Position numbers and translations under genes: made by a program
Source: an uncultured Roseobacter sp.
GTDB taxonomy: Bacteria > Pseudomonadota > Alphaproteobacteria > Rhodobacterales > Rhodobacteraceae
Length of the DNA stretch: 64,000 bases
Assembly (NCBI RefSeq): GCF_947496515.1
Contig: NZ_CANMDB010000007.1
Location: 62,001-126,000, forward strand
Direction: 5' to 3'
In this document: positions 1 through 8,904 of the stretch, piece after piece
Position numbering within the stretch: position 1 is the first letter of the stretch
How the letters are laid out: every line of letters begins with the position of its first letter
Notes under the pieces: model-generated
What the model saw: only the letters and a program-made list of their open reading frames with translations
Databases searched by the model: none
Told to the model about the DNA's origin: nothing

Positions 1-391
1 TCCTGGCCAGTCTCATCAAACAACCGGAACAGGACTGGCGCGCCCGAAGGATGAAGTCGTCCCGCCCTATCTCATACAAAAGCGCGCGGCGCGGTCTCTA
101 CGTGACCAATGCCGATAACATCTGCCCCGTCTTCGTCGCGCGTGCGAATGGTCTGGTCTTTGATGATCTGCAACGGCTGCCTTGAGGGGGTGCAAGACCG
201 GCGGAAGTTATCCTGTCCAAGCGGTCGTTGTAACGCTCCTATACCACAGGCAACGATCCAACCGGGGTCGTGAACTCTTCGGTAGGACCACTTTTGGTCT
301 GGTAACAGCATCCGATCTCCATCATGCGGCGCGCGTTTCTTCCGAGCATTGCTAGTCGAAAACGGGTTGGTTTTTCCCGTACCAGAGTTCT
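1..391. other. Left-edge stretch with no convincing gene
   Basis: No recognisable gene was found here. One forward frame is open from the window edge (base 3) to a TGA near 185 and could be the last 60 codons of a gene cut off by the window. Its translation (ending around NGLVFDDLQRLP) matches no family I know, so it may be chance. The rest is the region downstream of the leftward GMC oxidoreductase gene, and no clear terminator hairpin with a T-tract is seen. Confidence 0.4.
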
Positions 392-2023
392 TCAGCGGCC
401 CGTTGGTGCCGCTATCGGGTCCACGGACGCGAGGGGTGTGCGGTCCAGGATCAGGTCCGCCCCTTTCTCGGCAATCATAATGGTGGGTGCGTTGGTGTTG
501 GACGAGGTGATCTGTGGCATGATCGACGCGTCGCACACCCGCAGCCGGTCGATGCCATGCACCCGCAGGTCCCGATCGACGACAGCCATATCTCCTGCTC
601 CCATTTTGCAGGTGCCCACGGGGTGGTGATCGGTCTTCGCCATTTTGCAGGCATAATCAAGGAGCGCTGCGCGGGAGGTCACGTCCGGGCCCGGTAGCAC
701 TTCCTTGCGCACATATCCCGACAAGGCGGGTTGTGAGAGGATGTCGCGCGCCATCTCAAGTCCGCGTAGCGCCATGGTCATGTCGTGCGGATCTGACCAG
801 TAGTTCGGGTCAATCAGCGGGGGGCTCATCGGATCGCTGTCGGCCAGCCGTACCGTCCCGCGCGAACGTGGTCTGAGATACGCGCTGTTCAGGGTGATCC
901 CCGCGCCGTTGATCTTTGCGATCCCTTTTTCGATGCCTGACCCTTGCCCCAGATGAAACTGGATGTCCGGGTGCGTCGCGGAAAGATCCGCATACCAAAA
1001 GCCGCCTGTTTCAAACAGCGACGCCGCTGCCGGGCCTGACTGAAACAGCAGGTATTGCAAACCGGCCCAGACGGTTTTGTGCGGTTTGTCCCACCCATCG
1101 TAGCTGTGAGGCCCGGTCAGTTCAGCGATGGTGCAGATATCCAGATGATCCTGCAGGTTCATTCCGACCCCTGGCAATTCCAGCTCGACGGGTATGCCAA
1201 GATCGTGCAGGTGGTCCGGCGGTCCAATTCCCGACAGCATCAGCAGCCGGGGTGAGCCGATGGACCCCGACGACACGATCACCTCGCGGGCCGCATGTAC
1301 TCTTTCCTGGCGACCGCCGCGTAGAATATCCAGACCAACGGCGCATCCTTTTTCCACCACCAGGCGAAGAACGTGGGTGCCGGTCATGACGGTCAGATTG
1401 GGCCGTCCTTCGGCTGGTTTCAGATAGGCCACCGCCGCCGAAGACCGTCGCGCGTGACGTTGGGTGAGTTGGTAGTAGCCCACGCCCGCCTGTTCGTGCC
1501 CGTTGAAATCGGGGTTGTAGGGCATCCCGAACTGCTGTCCTGCCCGAATGAAGGCGTCGCAGATCGGCAGCGTTGCCCTCGGCACGGATACGCCGAGCGG
1601 GCCATCAATGCCGTGGAATTCATCGTTGAAGCGGTCATTGGCCTCCGCCCGTCTGAAGTAAGGCAACAGGTCGCGGTAGCCCCATCCGGTACAGCCATAC
1701 CCATCCGCCCACTGATCGTAGTCCTGCGCATGGCCGCGTGTGTAAATCTGCGCGTTGATGGAGGAGCCGCCTCCGATTACCTTGGCTTGGGTGAACCAGA
1801 TCCGCCGGTCCTTCATGTGCTTTTGCGGAACGGTGGACCAGCCCCAACTGCCGATCCCCTTGGTCATCTTGGCGAAACCCGCCGGCCAGTGGTACAAAAA
1901 ACTTTTGTCGCGCCCGCCTGCCTCAACAAGCAACACGGAGACGTCCGGGTCTTCGCTGAGCCGGGCTGCCAAGACGCATCCGGCGGAACCGCCGCCTGCG
2001 ATGATGTAGTCAAATTCGGTCAT
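392..2023 (-). CDS. GMC-family FAD-dependent oxidoreductase (choline/alcohol dehydrogenase type)
   Basis: A 543-residue flavoprotein expected to oxidise a primary alcohol to an aldehyde using FAD. Seen: the N-terminal dinucleotide-binding motif GGGSAG at residues 10-15 followed by E35 in LLVEAGG, the GMC signature around GGGSSINAQIYTRG near residue 85, and the C-terminal SNTNAPTIMIAEKGADLI block that carries the active-site Asn and closes the FAD site. Length fits the family (about 530-560). No signal peptide, so it is probably cytoplasmic or peripherally membrane-bound. It is a clear paralogue of the GMC protein at 15678-17312, with shared stretches such as VPQKH and PYNPDFNG. A 16-bp operator dyad sits 12 bases before its start codon, tying it to the TetR regulon of this island. 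The substrate is unknown. Confidence 0.9.
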   Translation of the reverse strand: MTEFDYIIAGGGSAGCVLAARLSEDPDVSVLLVEAGGRDKSFLYHWPAGFAKMTKGIGSWGWSTVPQKHMKDRRIWFTQAKVIGGGSSINAQIYTRGHAQDYDQWADGYGCTGWGYRDLLPYFRRAEANDRFNDEFHGIDGPLGVSVPRATLPICDAFIRAGQQFGMPYNPDFNGHEQAGVGYYQLTQRHARRSSAAVAYLKPAEGRPNLTVMTGTHVLRLVVEKGCAVGLDILRGGRQERVHAAREVIVSSGSIGSPRLLMLSGIGPPDHLHDLGIPVELELPGVGMNLQDHLDICTIAELTGPHSYDGWDKPHKTVWAGLQYLLFQSGPAAASLFETGGFWYADLSATHPDIQFHLGQGSGIEKGIAKINGAGITLNSAYLRPRSRGTVRLADSDPMSPPLIDPNYWSDPHDMTMALRGLEMARDILSQPALSGYVRKEVLPGPDVTSRAALLDYACKMAKTDHHPVGTCKMGAGDMAVVDRDLRVHGIDRLRVCDASIMPQITSSNTNAPTIMIAEKGADLILDRTPLASVDPIAAPTGR

Positions 2024-2034
2024 GGCGCCTGATA

Positions 2035-2050
2035 GTAACTATATGGTTAC
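2035..2050. promoter_or_regulatory. Operator dyad, site 1 (GMC gene)
   Basis: GTAACTATATGGTTAC, an imperfect 16-bp palindrome matching 14 of 16 positions of its own reverse complement. It lies 12 bases upstream of the leftward GMC gene start and belongs to a family of seven matching sites, found by eye, all in the first 23 kb. The inferred role is a repressor operator for the GMC gene. Confidence 0.65.
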
Positions 2051-2206
2051 ATTCACGGTGCGCCCACGACCGCTGTTTTGTCAAGACAAGGCCCAAAAGT
2101 GTACGGGATCGCGTATGGCGGCCATGTTGGGCTTCGGTCTGATTCAAGAGGTATCAGCGCTGGCGCTTGACCATCAGCAAAAGCCTCACCGAGTTTGACG
2201 AGCCGC

Positions 2207-2236
2207 TTGACTAACTTTGACAGGGACGTCTCTAAT
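2207..2236 (+). promoter_or_regulatory. Candidate sigma-70 promoter of the CUT1 importer operon
   Basis: TTGACT at 2207-2212 and TCTAAT at 2231-2236 separated by 18 bases. The predicted start falls near 2243, immediately before operator site 2 at 2244-2259. A bound repressor there would block initiation, which supports both calls together. Promoter hexamers read by eye are weak evidence on their own. Confidence 0.45.
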
Positions 2237-2243
2237 GGCGCGG

Positions 2244-2259
2244 GTAACCAAGTGGTTCA
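2244..2259. promoter_or_regulatory. Operator dyad, site 2 (CUT1 importer operon)
   Basis: GTAACCAAGTGGTTCA. The left half is a perfect match to the regulon consensus and the right half has lost its last two bases (TTCA for TTAC). It sits between the candidate -10 and the ribosome-binding site of the sugar-binding-protein gene, 15 bases ahead of the ATG. Confidence 0.6.
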
Positions 2260-2273
2260 TTAGGGAGGAAATA

Positions 2274-3527
2274 ATGAACAAGATCGTCAAAAGAACGCTG
2301 ATGGCGTCGACATGCGTATTTATCGCGGGGTCCGCCGTGGCCGAAAGCGAAGTGGAAGTGCTGCACTGGTGGACGTCGGGCGGTGAAGCGGCCGCGCTGA
2401 ATGTTCTCAAGGAAGACCTGAGTGGGCAAGGTGTTGGCTGGACCGACATGCCGGTTGCGGGCGGCGGCGGCTCTGACGCGATGACGGTCCTGCGCGCACG
2501 GGTCACTGCGGGAGATCCGCCGACCGCCGTTCAAATGCTGGGCTTCGCCATCCAGGATTGGGCGGGCGAGGGGGCTCTGGCCGATCTGAACAAGCTGGCC
2601 GAAGACCAGAACTGGGACGAAGTTGTGCCGGCCGCTTTGCAAGGGTTCTCCAAGCATGACGGCAACTGGGTCGCGGCGCCCGTAAATGTCCACTCCACCA
2701 ATTGGGTCTGGGCGAACACCGCCATCATGGCCGAGCTGGGTCTTGAGCAACCCGCTGATTGGGATGGCTTTGTGGCGGCGATGCAGACGGCGCAGGATGC
2801 AGGCTATGTCGGCCTGGCCCACGGCGGGCAAGCCTGGCAGGACGCGACGATTTTCGACTCGATTGCGATGGGTGTGGGTGGGCCTAAGTTCTATCAGGCA
2901 GCCTTCATTGATCTTGATCCCGACGCCCTGGGTGGTGACCAGATGATCGAAGCGTTCAAGAGAATGGAAACCCTGCGCGGATTTGTCGATGACAACTTCT
3001 CCGGCCGCGATTGGAACCTGGCCTCGGCCATGGTTGCCAACGAGGAAGCGCTGTTTCAGATCATGGGCGACTGGGCCAAGGGCGAGTTCATCAATGCCGG
3101 TCAGACCGCGGGTGAAGAGTTCCAGTGTTTCCGGGTTCCCGGATCTGAGGGCACCGTGACGTTCAATTCGGATCAGTTCGCCATGTTCAGCGTGACGGAT
3201 ACGACCGCGCAAGACGCGCAAATGACCATGGCATCTTCCGTGATGAGCCCGGAGTTCCAGGTGGCCTTCAACACGGTCAAAGGGTCGGTTCCCGCGCGGA
3301 CGGATATCTCCGACGCGGAATTTGATGCCTGCGGTCAGCTTGGCATGGCGCAACTGGCCGAAGCGGCGGCAAACGGCGGTTTGTTCGGCTCCATGGCGCA
3401 TGGCCACGCCAATAATCCGTCGGTTCAGAACGCGATGTATGACGTGATCACGGCTCATTTCAACGGCGAGTACGACGCCGAAACTGCCGCCTCCGAAATG
3501 GTGACCGCCGTCGAATTGGCGCAGTAA
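2274..3527 (+). CDS. Periplasmic sugar-binding protein, glucose/mannose type (CUT1)
   Basis: A 417-residue family-1 extracellular solute-binding protein that delivers a sugar to the permeases encoded next. Residues 1-23 are a Sec signal peptide ending AVA before ESEVEVLHWW. The mature start with VLHWWTSGGE and PVAGGGGSDAMTVLRARV, and later APVNVHSTNWVWAN, are hallmarks I associate with the GtsA-type glucose/mannose-binding subfamily, so glucose, mannose or a close analogue is the best guess. The start at 2274 is chosen because AGGGAGG lies at ideal spacing before it and gives an intact signal peptide; an earlier in-frame ATG would bury the signal. First gene of a four-gene operon, followed by a strong intercistronic hairpin. 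Confidence 0.92.
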   Translation: MNKIVKRTLMASTCVFIAGSAVAESEVEVLHWWTSGGEAAALNVLKEDLSGQGVGWTDMPVAGGGGSDAMTVLRARVTAGDPPTAVQMLGFAIQDWAGEGALADLNKLAEDQNWDEVVPAALQGFSKHDGNWVAAPVNVHSTNWVWANTAIMAELGLEQPADWDGFVAAMQTAQDAGYVGLAHGGQAWQDATIFDSIAMGVGGPKFYQAAFIDLDPDALGGDQMIEAFKRMETLRGFVDDNFSGRDWNLASAMVANEEALFQIMGDWAKGEFINAGQTAGEEFQCFRVPGSEGTVTFNSDQFAMFSVTDTTAQDAQMTMASSVMSPEFQVAFNTVKGSVPARTDISDAEFDACGQLGMAQLAEAAANGGLFGSMAHGHANNPSVQNAMYDVITAHFNGEYDAETAASEMVTAVELAQ

Positions 3528-3535
3528 GCGACCCT

Positions 3536-3563
3536 GGGCTGGTCCGGGTTCCCGGGCCAGCCC
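3536..3563 (+). promoter_or_regulatory. Intercistronic hairpin after the binding-protein gene
   Basis: Two 13-base arms (3536-3548 and 3551-3563) are complementary apart from one G-T wobble and separated by TT. There is no T-tract. Hairpins of this kind between a binding-protein gene and its permease genes commonly stabilise the upstream message so the binding protein is made in excess. That role is inferred here. Confidence 0.7.
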
Positions 3564-3596
3564 ATCGCGGGTACGTCAAAATCGTAAGGGTTTTCC

Positions 3597-4493
3597 ATGG
3601 CGGTTGATACTTCGGTCGACTTGCGCACCAGATTGCAAAACTGGCTGCCCAAGATCGTGCTTGCGCCATCCTTTGCGTTGGTCTTGATCTTTGTCTACGG
3701 CTTCATTCTTTTTACAGTCTACCTCAGCTTCACTGACAGCCGCATGCTGCCCAGCTATGGTCTGGTGGGCTGGGAAAACTATTCAAAGCTCTTCCGCATC
3801 CGCGAATGGGATGTCGCGATCAAAAACCTCGCGATCTTTGCGTCACTCTACATTGTGATCTGCACGTTGATCGGGCTGTTTTTGGCAATTTTTCTGGACC
3901 AGAAAATCCGCGGAGAAGGCGTCTTGCGCCCCATCTTTCTCTATCCCATGGCGCTGTCATTCATCGTCACCGGTACCGCGTGGAAATGGTTCTTGGATCC
4001 CGGGATCGGGATCGAGAACACCATGCATTTGTGGGGCTGGGAGAGTTTCGAGTTCGGCTGGATCAAGGACCGCAATATGGCGATCTATACGATTGTCATT
4101 GCGGCCGTCTGGCAGACCAGCGGGTTTGTCATGGCCATGTTTCTGGCCGGATTGCGCGGCATCGACACCGAAATCCTCAAGGCAGCCCAGATGGATGGGG
4201 CCAGCAACTGGCAGATGTATCGCCGGATCATCATTCCTCAGCTGCGCCCTGCGTTTCTCAGCGCCTTCGTGATCCTTTGCCACCTGGCGATCAAGTCATA
4301 CGATCTTGTGATCGCACTCACCGGTGGCGGGCCGGGCAATGCCACAGCGGTGCCCGCAACATTCATGTATTCCTATACGTTCACGCGCAACCAGATGGGC
4401 ATCGGCGCGTCCTCAGCGGTGATCATGCTGATGACCATCGCCGCCATCATGGTGCCCTACCTCTATGCCGAGTTAAGGGAGAAGAAGGGATGA
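3597..4493 (+). CDS. CUT1 sugar ABC transporter permease, MalF/UgpA type
   Basis: A 298-residue inner-membrane permease, one half of the translocation channel. About six hydrophobic segments are visible, beginning with the helix LAPSFALVLIFVYGFILFTV. The cytoplasmic EAA loop, which contacts the ATPase, is present around EILKAAQMDGASNWQMYRRIIIPQLRP near residue 200. Such proteins pair with a second, shorter permease, which follows here with a 4-base ATGA overlap, indicating translational coupling. It lies 69 bases after the binding-protein gene, the gap being occupied by the hairpin at 3536-3563. Confidence 0.92.
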   Translation: MAVDTSVDLRTRLQNWLPKIVLAPSFALVLIFVYGFILFTVYLSFTDSRMLPSYGLVGWENYSKLFRIREWDVAIKNLAIFASLYIVICTLIGLFLAIFLDQKIRGEGVLRPIFLYPMALSFIVTGTAWKWFLDPGIGIENTMHLWGWESFEFGWIKDRNMAIYTIVIAAVWQTSGFVMAMFLAGLRGIDTEILKAAQMDGASNWQMYRRIIIPQLRPAFLSAFVILCHLAIKSYDLVIALTGGGPGNATAVPATFMYSYTFTRNQMGIGASSAVIMLMTIAAIMVPYLYAELREKKG

Positions 4494-5371
4494 GCGTTGC
4501 AAGCCAGGACAACGCGATGAAAACCGGCCGCGCGGCACGGGTGTTTATCTATGTCTTCCTGCTGGTGTTCGCGCTTTTTTACCTGCTGCCGTTCTTCATC
4601 ATGCTGGTCAATTCGGTCAAACCGCTGAGCGAGATCACGGGCGGCAACATGATCGCCCTGCCGCAGGTCTGGACACTTGAGCCGTGGCTTGGGGCTTGGA
4701 GCACGGCCCAGATCGGGGTCGAACCGACGGGCTTGCGACCTTACTTCTGGAACTCGATCAAGATGGTGGTGCCTGCCGTGGTCATCTGCACGGCGATTGG
4801 CGCGCTCAATGGCTATATCCTGACCAAGTGGCGGTTCCGGGGGGATACGCTGATCTTTGGGCTGATGCTGTTTTCGTGTTTCATCCCGTTTCAGATTGTG
4901 CTGATCCCCATGGCGCGGATCTTGGGCATTTTGGAGATCTCGGGCACGACGACGGGCCTGGTGCTGGTGCATGTGGTCTATGGGATCGGATTTTCGACGC
5001 TCTATTTCCGCAATTACTATGCCGCCTTCCCGACCGAGTTGGTCCGCGCGGCACAGATCGACGGCGCGGGGTTTTTCCAGATTTTCTACCGTATCCTGAT
5101 GCCATCGTCGGGGCCGATTACCGTGGTCTGTGTGATCTGGCTGTTCACGAACATCTGGAATGATTTCCTGTTCGGGGCCTCTTTCGCCAGCGGTGGCGCG
5201 GCACCCATGACAGTGGCGCTGAACAATCTGGTCAACTCGTCAACGGGTGTGCGGGAATACAACGTGCACTTTGCGGGGGCCATTATGGCGGCCTTGCCGA
5301 CCTTGCTCGTCTACATTGTGGCGGGGCGATATTTTGTGCGCGGGCTGATGGCTGGCAGCGTGAAGGGATAA
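4490..5371 (+). CDS. CUT1 sugar ABC transporter permease, MalG/UgpE type
   Basis: A 293-residue permease forming the second half of the sugar channel. The first membrane helix (VFIYVFLLVFALFYLLPFFI) starts near residue 18, and the EAA loop appears as ELVRAAQIDGAGFFQIFYRI near residue 195. The start ATG overlaps the stop of the preceding permease by four bases. The same frame is open far upstream, but that extension only mirrors the first permease gene out of frame and was discarded. The stop is three bases before the ATPase gene start, so all four importer genes are one transcription unit. Confidence 0.92.
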   Translation: MSVASQDNAMKTGRAARVFIYVFLLVFALFYLLPFFIMLVNSVKPLSEITGGNMIALPQVWTLEPWLGAWSTAQIGVEPTGLRPYFWNSIKMVVPAVVICTAIGALNGYILTKWRFRGDTLIFGLMLFSCFIPFQIVLIPMARILGILEISGTTTGLVLVHVVYGIGFSTLYFRNYYAAFPTELVRAAQIDGAGFFQIFYRILMPSSGPITVVCVIWLFTNIWNDFLFGASFASGGAAPMTVALNNLVNSSTGVREYNVHFAGAIMAALPTLLVYIVAGRYFVRGLMAGSVKG

Positions 5372-5374
5372 GAC

Positions 5375-6481
5375 ATGGGATTTCTGGACATCAAGCAGGC
5401 GACCAAGTCCTACGGATCTGTCGAGGTGTTGCACGGCGTGGATATTGCCGTGGAAGAGGGTGAGTTTCTGGTGCTGGTCGGTCCTTCGGGTTGCGGAAAG
5501 TCCACTCTTTTGAACATGATCGCCGGTCTTGAGGACATCACCACCGGCGAGATCGCCATCAAGGGCCAACGCATGAACGGCGTACACCCGTCCAAACGCA
5601 ATATCGCGATGGTGTTCCAGTCCTACGCTTTGTACCCCAACATGACAGTGGGCCAGAACATCACCTTTGGGTTGGAGATGCACGGCACGCCCAAGGCCGA
5701 TCGCGACAAGGCGATGGGCGAGGTGGCGGAGCTGTTGCAGATCACGCCGCTTCTGGGGCGCAAGCCGGGGCAATTGTCTGGTGGGCAGCGTCAGAGGGTG
5801 GCGATGGGGCGCGCGCTGGTGCGCAACCCTGACGTATTCCTGTTTGATGAACCGTTGTCGAACCTGGATGCCAAGCTGCGCGTCGACATGCGCACGGAGA
5901 TCAAGAAACTGCACCAGCGCTTGGGAACCACGATTGTCTATGTCACCCATGACCAGATCGAGGCGATGACGCTGTCGACCCGGATTGCCGTGATGAACGG
6001 CGGCTACGTTCAGCAGCTCGGGACGCCCAAGGAAATCTACGACAACCCCGCCAATGTCTTTGTCGCCTCCTTTATGGGGTCGCCGTCCATGAACCTCATG
6101 GAAGGGGTCGTGCGGATGCAGGGCGCGGAGGCTGCGGTCGAGATTGCAGGCAGTTCAGGTGTGCCTGTGCTCTTGCCGGTCAACGTCGCCGCGCAAAGGC
6201 TGGACGGACAGACCGTGCTGTTGGGCATTCGGCCCGAGGCATTGACAGACCCGGATGGTGCCGACAAGAACGCGCGGCGGATCGTTACCTTGAGTAATGT
6301 TGTGGACGTCACCGAACCTGCCGGATCCGATACGTTTTTTACCACCACGCTCGCAGGTAAAGATACGATTGGCCGGATGCGCGCTGATGCGGTTGCGGTA
6401 CCCGGGCAGGTGGCGCAGATGGCCATCAACATGGATAAGGCCGTGCTGTTCGACCCCACAAGCGGAGACCGCATTCGCTAG
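5375..6481 (+). CDS. Sugar ABC transporter ATP-binding protein, UgpC/MsmK type
   Basis: A 368-residue ATPase that powers the CUT1 importer. Seen in order: Walker A GPSGCGKST near residue 37, the Q-loop in MVFQSYALYP, the ABC signature LSGGQRQRVAMGRA near 134, Walker B VFLFDEPLSNLDAKLR near 155, and the H-loop VTHDQIEAMTLSTRI. The C-terminal 120 residues form the regulatory TOBE-type domain typical of MalK/UgpC proteins. The length matches the family (about 350-370). It closes the four-gene operon, and sits three bases after the second permease gene. Confidence 0.93.
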   Translation: MGFLDIKQATKSYGSVEVLHGVDIAVEEGEFLVLVGPSGCGKSTLLNMIAGLEDITTGEIAIKGQRMNGVHPSKRNIAMVFQSYALYPNMTVGQNITFGLEMHGTPKADRDKAMGEVAELLQITPLLGRKPGQLSGGQRQRVAMGRALVRNPDVFLFDEPLSNLDAKLRVDMRTEIKKLHQRLGTTIVYVTHDQIEAMTLSTRIAVMNGGYVQQLGTPKEIYDNPANVFVASFMGSPSMNLMEGVVRMQGAEAAVEIAGSSGVPVLLPVNVAAQRLDGQTVLLGIRPEALTDPDGADKNARRIVTLSNVVDVTEPAGSDTFFTTTLAGKDTIGRMRADAVAVPGQVAQMAINMDKAVLFDPTSGDRIR

Positions 6482-6887
6482 GCCCGTGTCGCCGTGTTGG
6501 GACGGCAATGAGTCTCCGCGTCCTCGGGTCTCTTTGCCGATAAAGCAGGCGGATACTTCCGCGTTGTGGGCCTTGCGACGGTTGGGCATCCGGTGACCAC
6601 GTGTGTATCGCGTGCAGTTGAGGTCGCGGCAAGGGCCTGTGCGATCCGTGGCGCAGATGACCTGGATCCGTCGCTGTCCTTTGTATGGTCAAAGGCGGGG
6701 TGACGATTGCCGGTGCGACGCGCCCGTCAGTTTGCCGCTAGCCCTCGGGCGAACCTGCCCGAATTAGATCCGGGGAGGTGGCATTGTCGTGATTCTCCAC
6801 GGCGATGGTACCGCGAGCCGCGCCATGTCAGAGGGGCCGCGAACGCCTCTGCCAAAGCCACGATTACAAGCCGCGTTTCATAGCCCG
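6482..6887. other. Intergenic region with a possible gene remnant
   Basis: This stretch lies between the convergent ATPase and tetR genes. A forward frame from about 6530 to 6703 is open and reads like protein (containing YFRVVGLATVGHPVTT), and an ATG with the peptide MSLRVLGSL lies just upstream in another frame. It could be the decayed end of a frameshifted gene. No family was recognised and no insertion-sequence ends were found. A clear terminator was not identified. Confidence 0.3.
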
Positions 6888-7523
6888 CTAAGCGGCCACC
6901 AGTCTCTTGATCGTCTCGACGTTGAACTCGATGCGGGCCGCAAGGGCTTCAGGAGCGGTCAGGTCCCGGTCAAAAACAATGGATCCGGTAAAGCGGTTGG
7001 TCAGATAATAATAGCCGATAGCGGCAATCGTGATGTTGACCTGTGTCGGATCAAGACCGAGGCGAAAGGTGCCCTCGCGCACGCCGCGGTCAAGCAATTC
7101 GTCCATCATGCCAACGAATTTTGCGCTGATCTCGGGGATCAGTTTGGATTTCTTGAGATGCCGGGCCCGGTGCAGGTTTTCGCTATTCACGAGGGTAATG
7201 AACTCGGGGTTCTTGAGATAGTAAGCCCAGGTAAATCGCACCAATTTTTCCAGTGCGTCCATGGCTGGCATGTTGTCGAGGTCGAGCTTTTGTTCGGCGG
7301 TGCGGATGTCCAGATAGGCTTCTTCCAAAACCACTTGGAACAGGTCCTCTTTCGAGCCGAAGTAGTGATAAATCATCCGCTTGTTGGCCTTGGCGCGCTC
7401 GGCGATTTCATCAACCCGCGCCCCGGCAAGACCATGTTTAGCGAATTCCTTTTTGGCGGCAGCCAGAATGCGCGCCTTGGTTTTTCCGGCGTCGCGCGTC
7501 TTGGTCTTGTCGGAGGTCGCCAT
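6888..7523 (-). CDS. TetR-family transcriptional regulator, probable repressor of the catabolic island
   Basis: A 211-residue TetR/AcrR protein. The N-terminal helix-turn-helix is clear at about residues 14-60 (ILAAAKKEFAKHG, then VDEIAERAKANKRMIYHYFGSKEDLF). The rest is the all-helical ligand-binding and dimerisation domain. An ATG at 7523 was preferred to a longer in-frame start because the upstream extension is Cys-rich and unlike the family, and the chosen start gives the usual length. It is the only DNA-binding protein among the first 26 kb and lies in the middle of the island, so it is the best candidate to bind the 16-bp dyads. RutR, another TetR protein, also uses a 16-bp palindrome, so the operator size fits. 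The ligand is unknown. Confidence 0.9.
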   Translation of the reverse strand: MATSDKTKTRDAGKTKARILAAAKKEFAKHGLAGARVDEIAERAKANKRMIYHYFGSKEDLFQVVLEEAYLDIRTAEQKLDLDNMPAMDALEKLVRFTWAYYLKNPEFITLVNSENLHRARHLKKSKLIPEISAKFVGMMDELLDRGVREGTFRLGLDPTQVNITIAAIGYYYLTNRFTGSIVFDRDLTAPEALAARIEFNVETIKRLVAA

Positions 7524-7649
7524 CGGGTCGGATCCTGAACAAATGCCTATGCGCCGTGTGTTACCGCAAACGCAACCAGCGGTCAAAGCACCGCATGAAA
7601 ACAGCGGCGCTGCCGTAGCATAGCACTTGACTCTACAATTCTGAAAGAA

Positions 7650-7661
7650 GTAACTAGTTAG
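7650..7661. promoter_or_regulatory. Degenerate operator half between tetR and the CUT2 operon
   Basis: GTAACTAGTTAG carries the left half of the regulon operator and an internal perfect 10-bp palindrome (TAACTAGTTA), but the spacing to a right half is shorter than in the other sites. It lies 126 bases before tetR and 126 before the CUT2 binding-protein gene. It may be a weaker, autoregulatory version of the operator. A further dyad, GCTGAC-AG-GTCAGC, lies at 7707-7720. Confidence 0.35.
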
Positions 7662-7786
7662 TGCATTATTGGCGTTGGTGAGATTGATCACGCGTCATAG
7701 AGGGGGGCTGACAGGTCAGCAGACGTGGATGCTGCGTCAGGGCTTTTGCGCCCGCTGCGGCGCAGGATGAAAATAGGGAGGACACC

Positions 7787-8896
7787 ATGTCATTCATCAA
7801 GGAATACATCGAAAAGGAAACCATCAACCGCCGCAACCTGTTGATCGCCAGCGCCTATGGTCTGGGTGGCGTTGCGGCCACCGGCCTTTTGGGCACTGGC
7901 ATGGCGCGCGCCGCAATTGCGGACCCCACAGTAGCCTGGTCGTATCGCAACCGCACTAACCCCTACTGGAATGAGATTGTCAGCGGTGGCGAGGCGTTCA
8001 TGGAGGGTATCGGCAAATCCAAGGGCGAACTCGTGCACCTGATCAACGAAGGGTCGTCGGAAAAGTCTTTGGCGGATGTTAAGGCGACGCTGGCGCGCAC
8101 CAATGGCGAACTTGCACTGGCGATTGACACCAACGATGCGCCAAACGCGCGCCCTGTCGTCGAAGCCTGCGTCGACGCGGGCGCCTTTGTGTCGACCCTT
8201 TGGAACAAGACAGATGATCTGCACCCTTGGGACTTTGGCGACAACTATGTCAGCCATATGAGCTGGTCCGACGAAGGTCCCGCCGAGCAAACCGCACGCA
8301 TCCTTCTGGACGCAATCGGCGGTACGGGTGGTATCGTGCATCTGGGTGGTATCGCATCCAACAACCCGGCGATTGAGCGCCTGAACGGTCTCAAAAATGC
8401 GCTCAAGGACTATCCCGATGTGGAACTGTTGGCAGCAGAGCCCGCCGATTGGGATACCCAGAAAGCCAACCAGGTCATGTCCGCCTTCCTGACCCGCTTC
8501 GGGGATGAGATCAAAGGGGTTCACTGTGCCAACGATACCATCGCCTACGGCGTGCTCGAAGCGCTGCGCGCCGAAGGGATCGACGACATGCCGATGGTAT
8601 CCTACGACGGCAACCCGCAGGCTGTTCAGCTTGTGGCAGAGCGCAAGATCCTCGCCACCGTGTTCACCAACCCGCATTGGGGCGGTGGCATCACGGCATC
8701 GCTGGCGTATCACGCCGCGACCGGGCATTTCAAACCGTCCGAAGAGCCCAAGGAGCACCGCGAGTTCAATGGCCCGACGATTTTCGTCACGCCCGAGGAC
8801 GCGGTCGCATTCAAGGCCAGTTATCTGGACGACGTGCCAACCTACGACTGGACAGATTTCTGGGGTCCGTCGAACGGTCCGATTGTCTACAAGTAA
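7787..8896 (+). CDS. Periplasmic sugar-binding protein, ribose/LacI-like type (CUT2)
   Basis: A 369-residue binding protein of the periplasmic-binding/LacI fold. The N-terminus carries a twin arginine at residues 15-16 (NRRNLL) followed by a hydrophobic stretch and ARA near residue 42, suggesting Tat export, which is unusual for this class and would imply folding before export. The body shows the family pattern: VHLGGIASNNPAIERLNGLK near residue 185, a second-lobe segment GVHCANDTIAYGVLEALRAEG, and VSYDGNPQAVQLV. AGGGAGG lies before the ATG. It heads a four-gene importer operon with two permeases and a double ATPase. The ligand is unknown; the class usually binds pentoses, hexoses or polyols. 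Confidence 0.9.
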   Translation: MSFIKEYIEKETINRRNLLIASAYGLGGVAATGLLGTGMARAAIADPTVAWSYRNRTNPYWNEIVSGGEAFMEGIGKSKGELVHLINEGSSEKSLADVKATLARTNGELALAIDTNDAPNARPVVEACVDAGAFVSTLWNKTDDLHPWDFGDNYVSHMSWSDEGPAEQTARILLDAIGGTGGIVHLGGIASNNPAIERLNGLKNALKDYPDVELLAAEPADWDTQKANQVMSAFLTRFGDEIKGVHCANDTIAYGVLEALRAEGIDDMPMVSYDGNPQAVQLVAERKILATVFTNPHWGGGITASLAYHAATGHFKPSEEPKEHREFNGPTIFVTPEDAVAFKASYLDDVPTYDWTDFWGPSNGPIVYK

Positions 8897-8904
8897 GGGC
8901 TGAA

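Noticed and set aside
7707-7720. GCTGAC-AG-GTCAGC dyad before the CUT2 operon as an additional regulon operator
   Set aside because: It does not resemble the GTAAC/GTTAC family and occurs once, so I mention it only with the nearby degenerate site.
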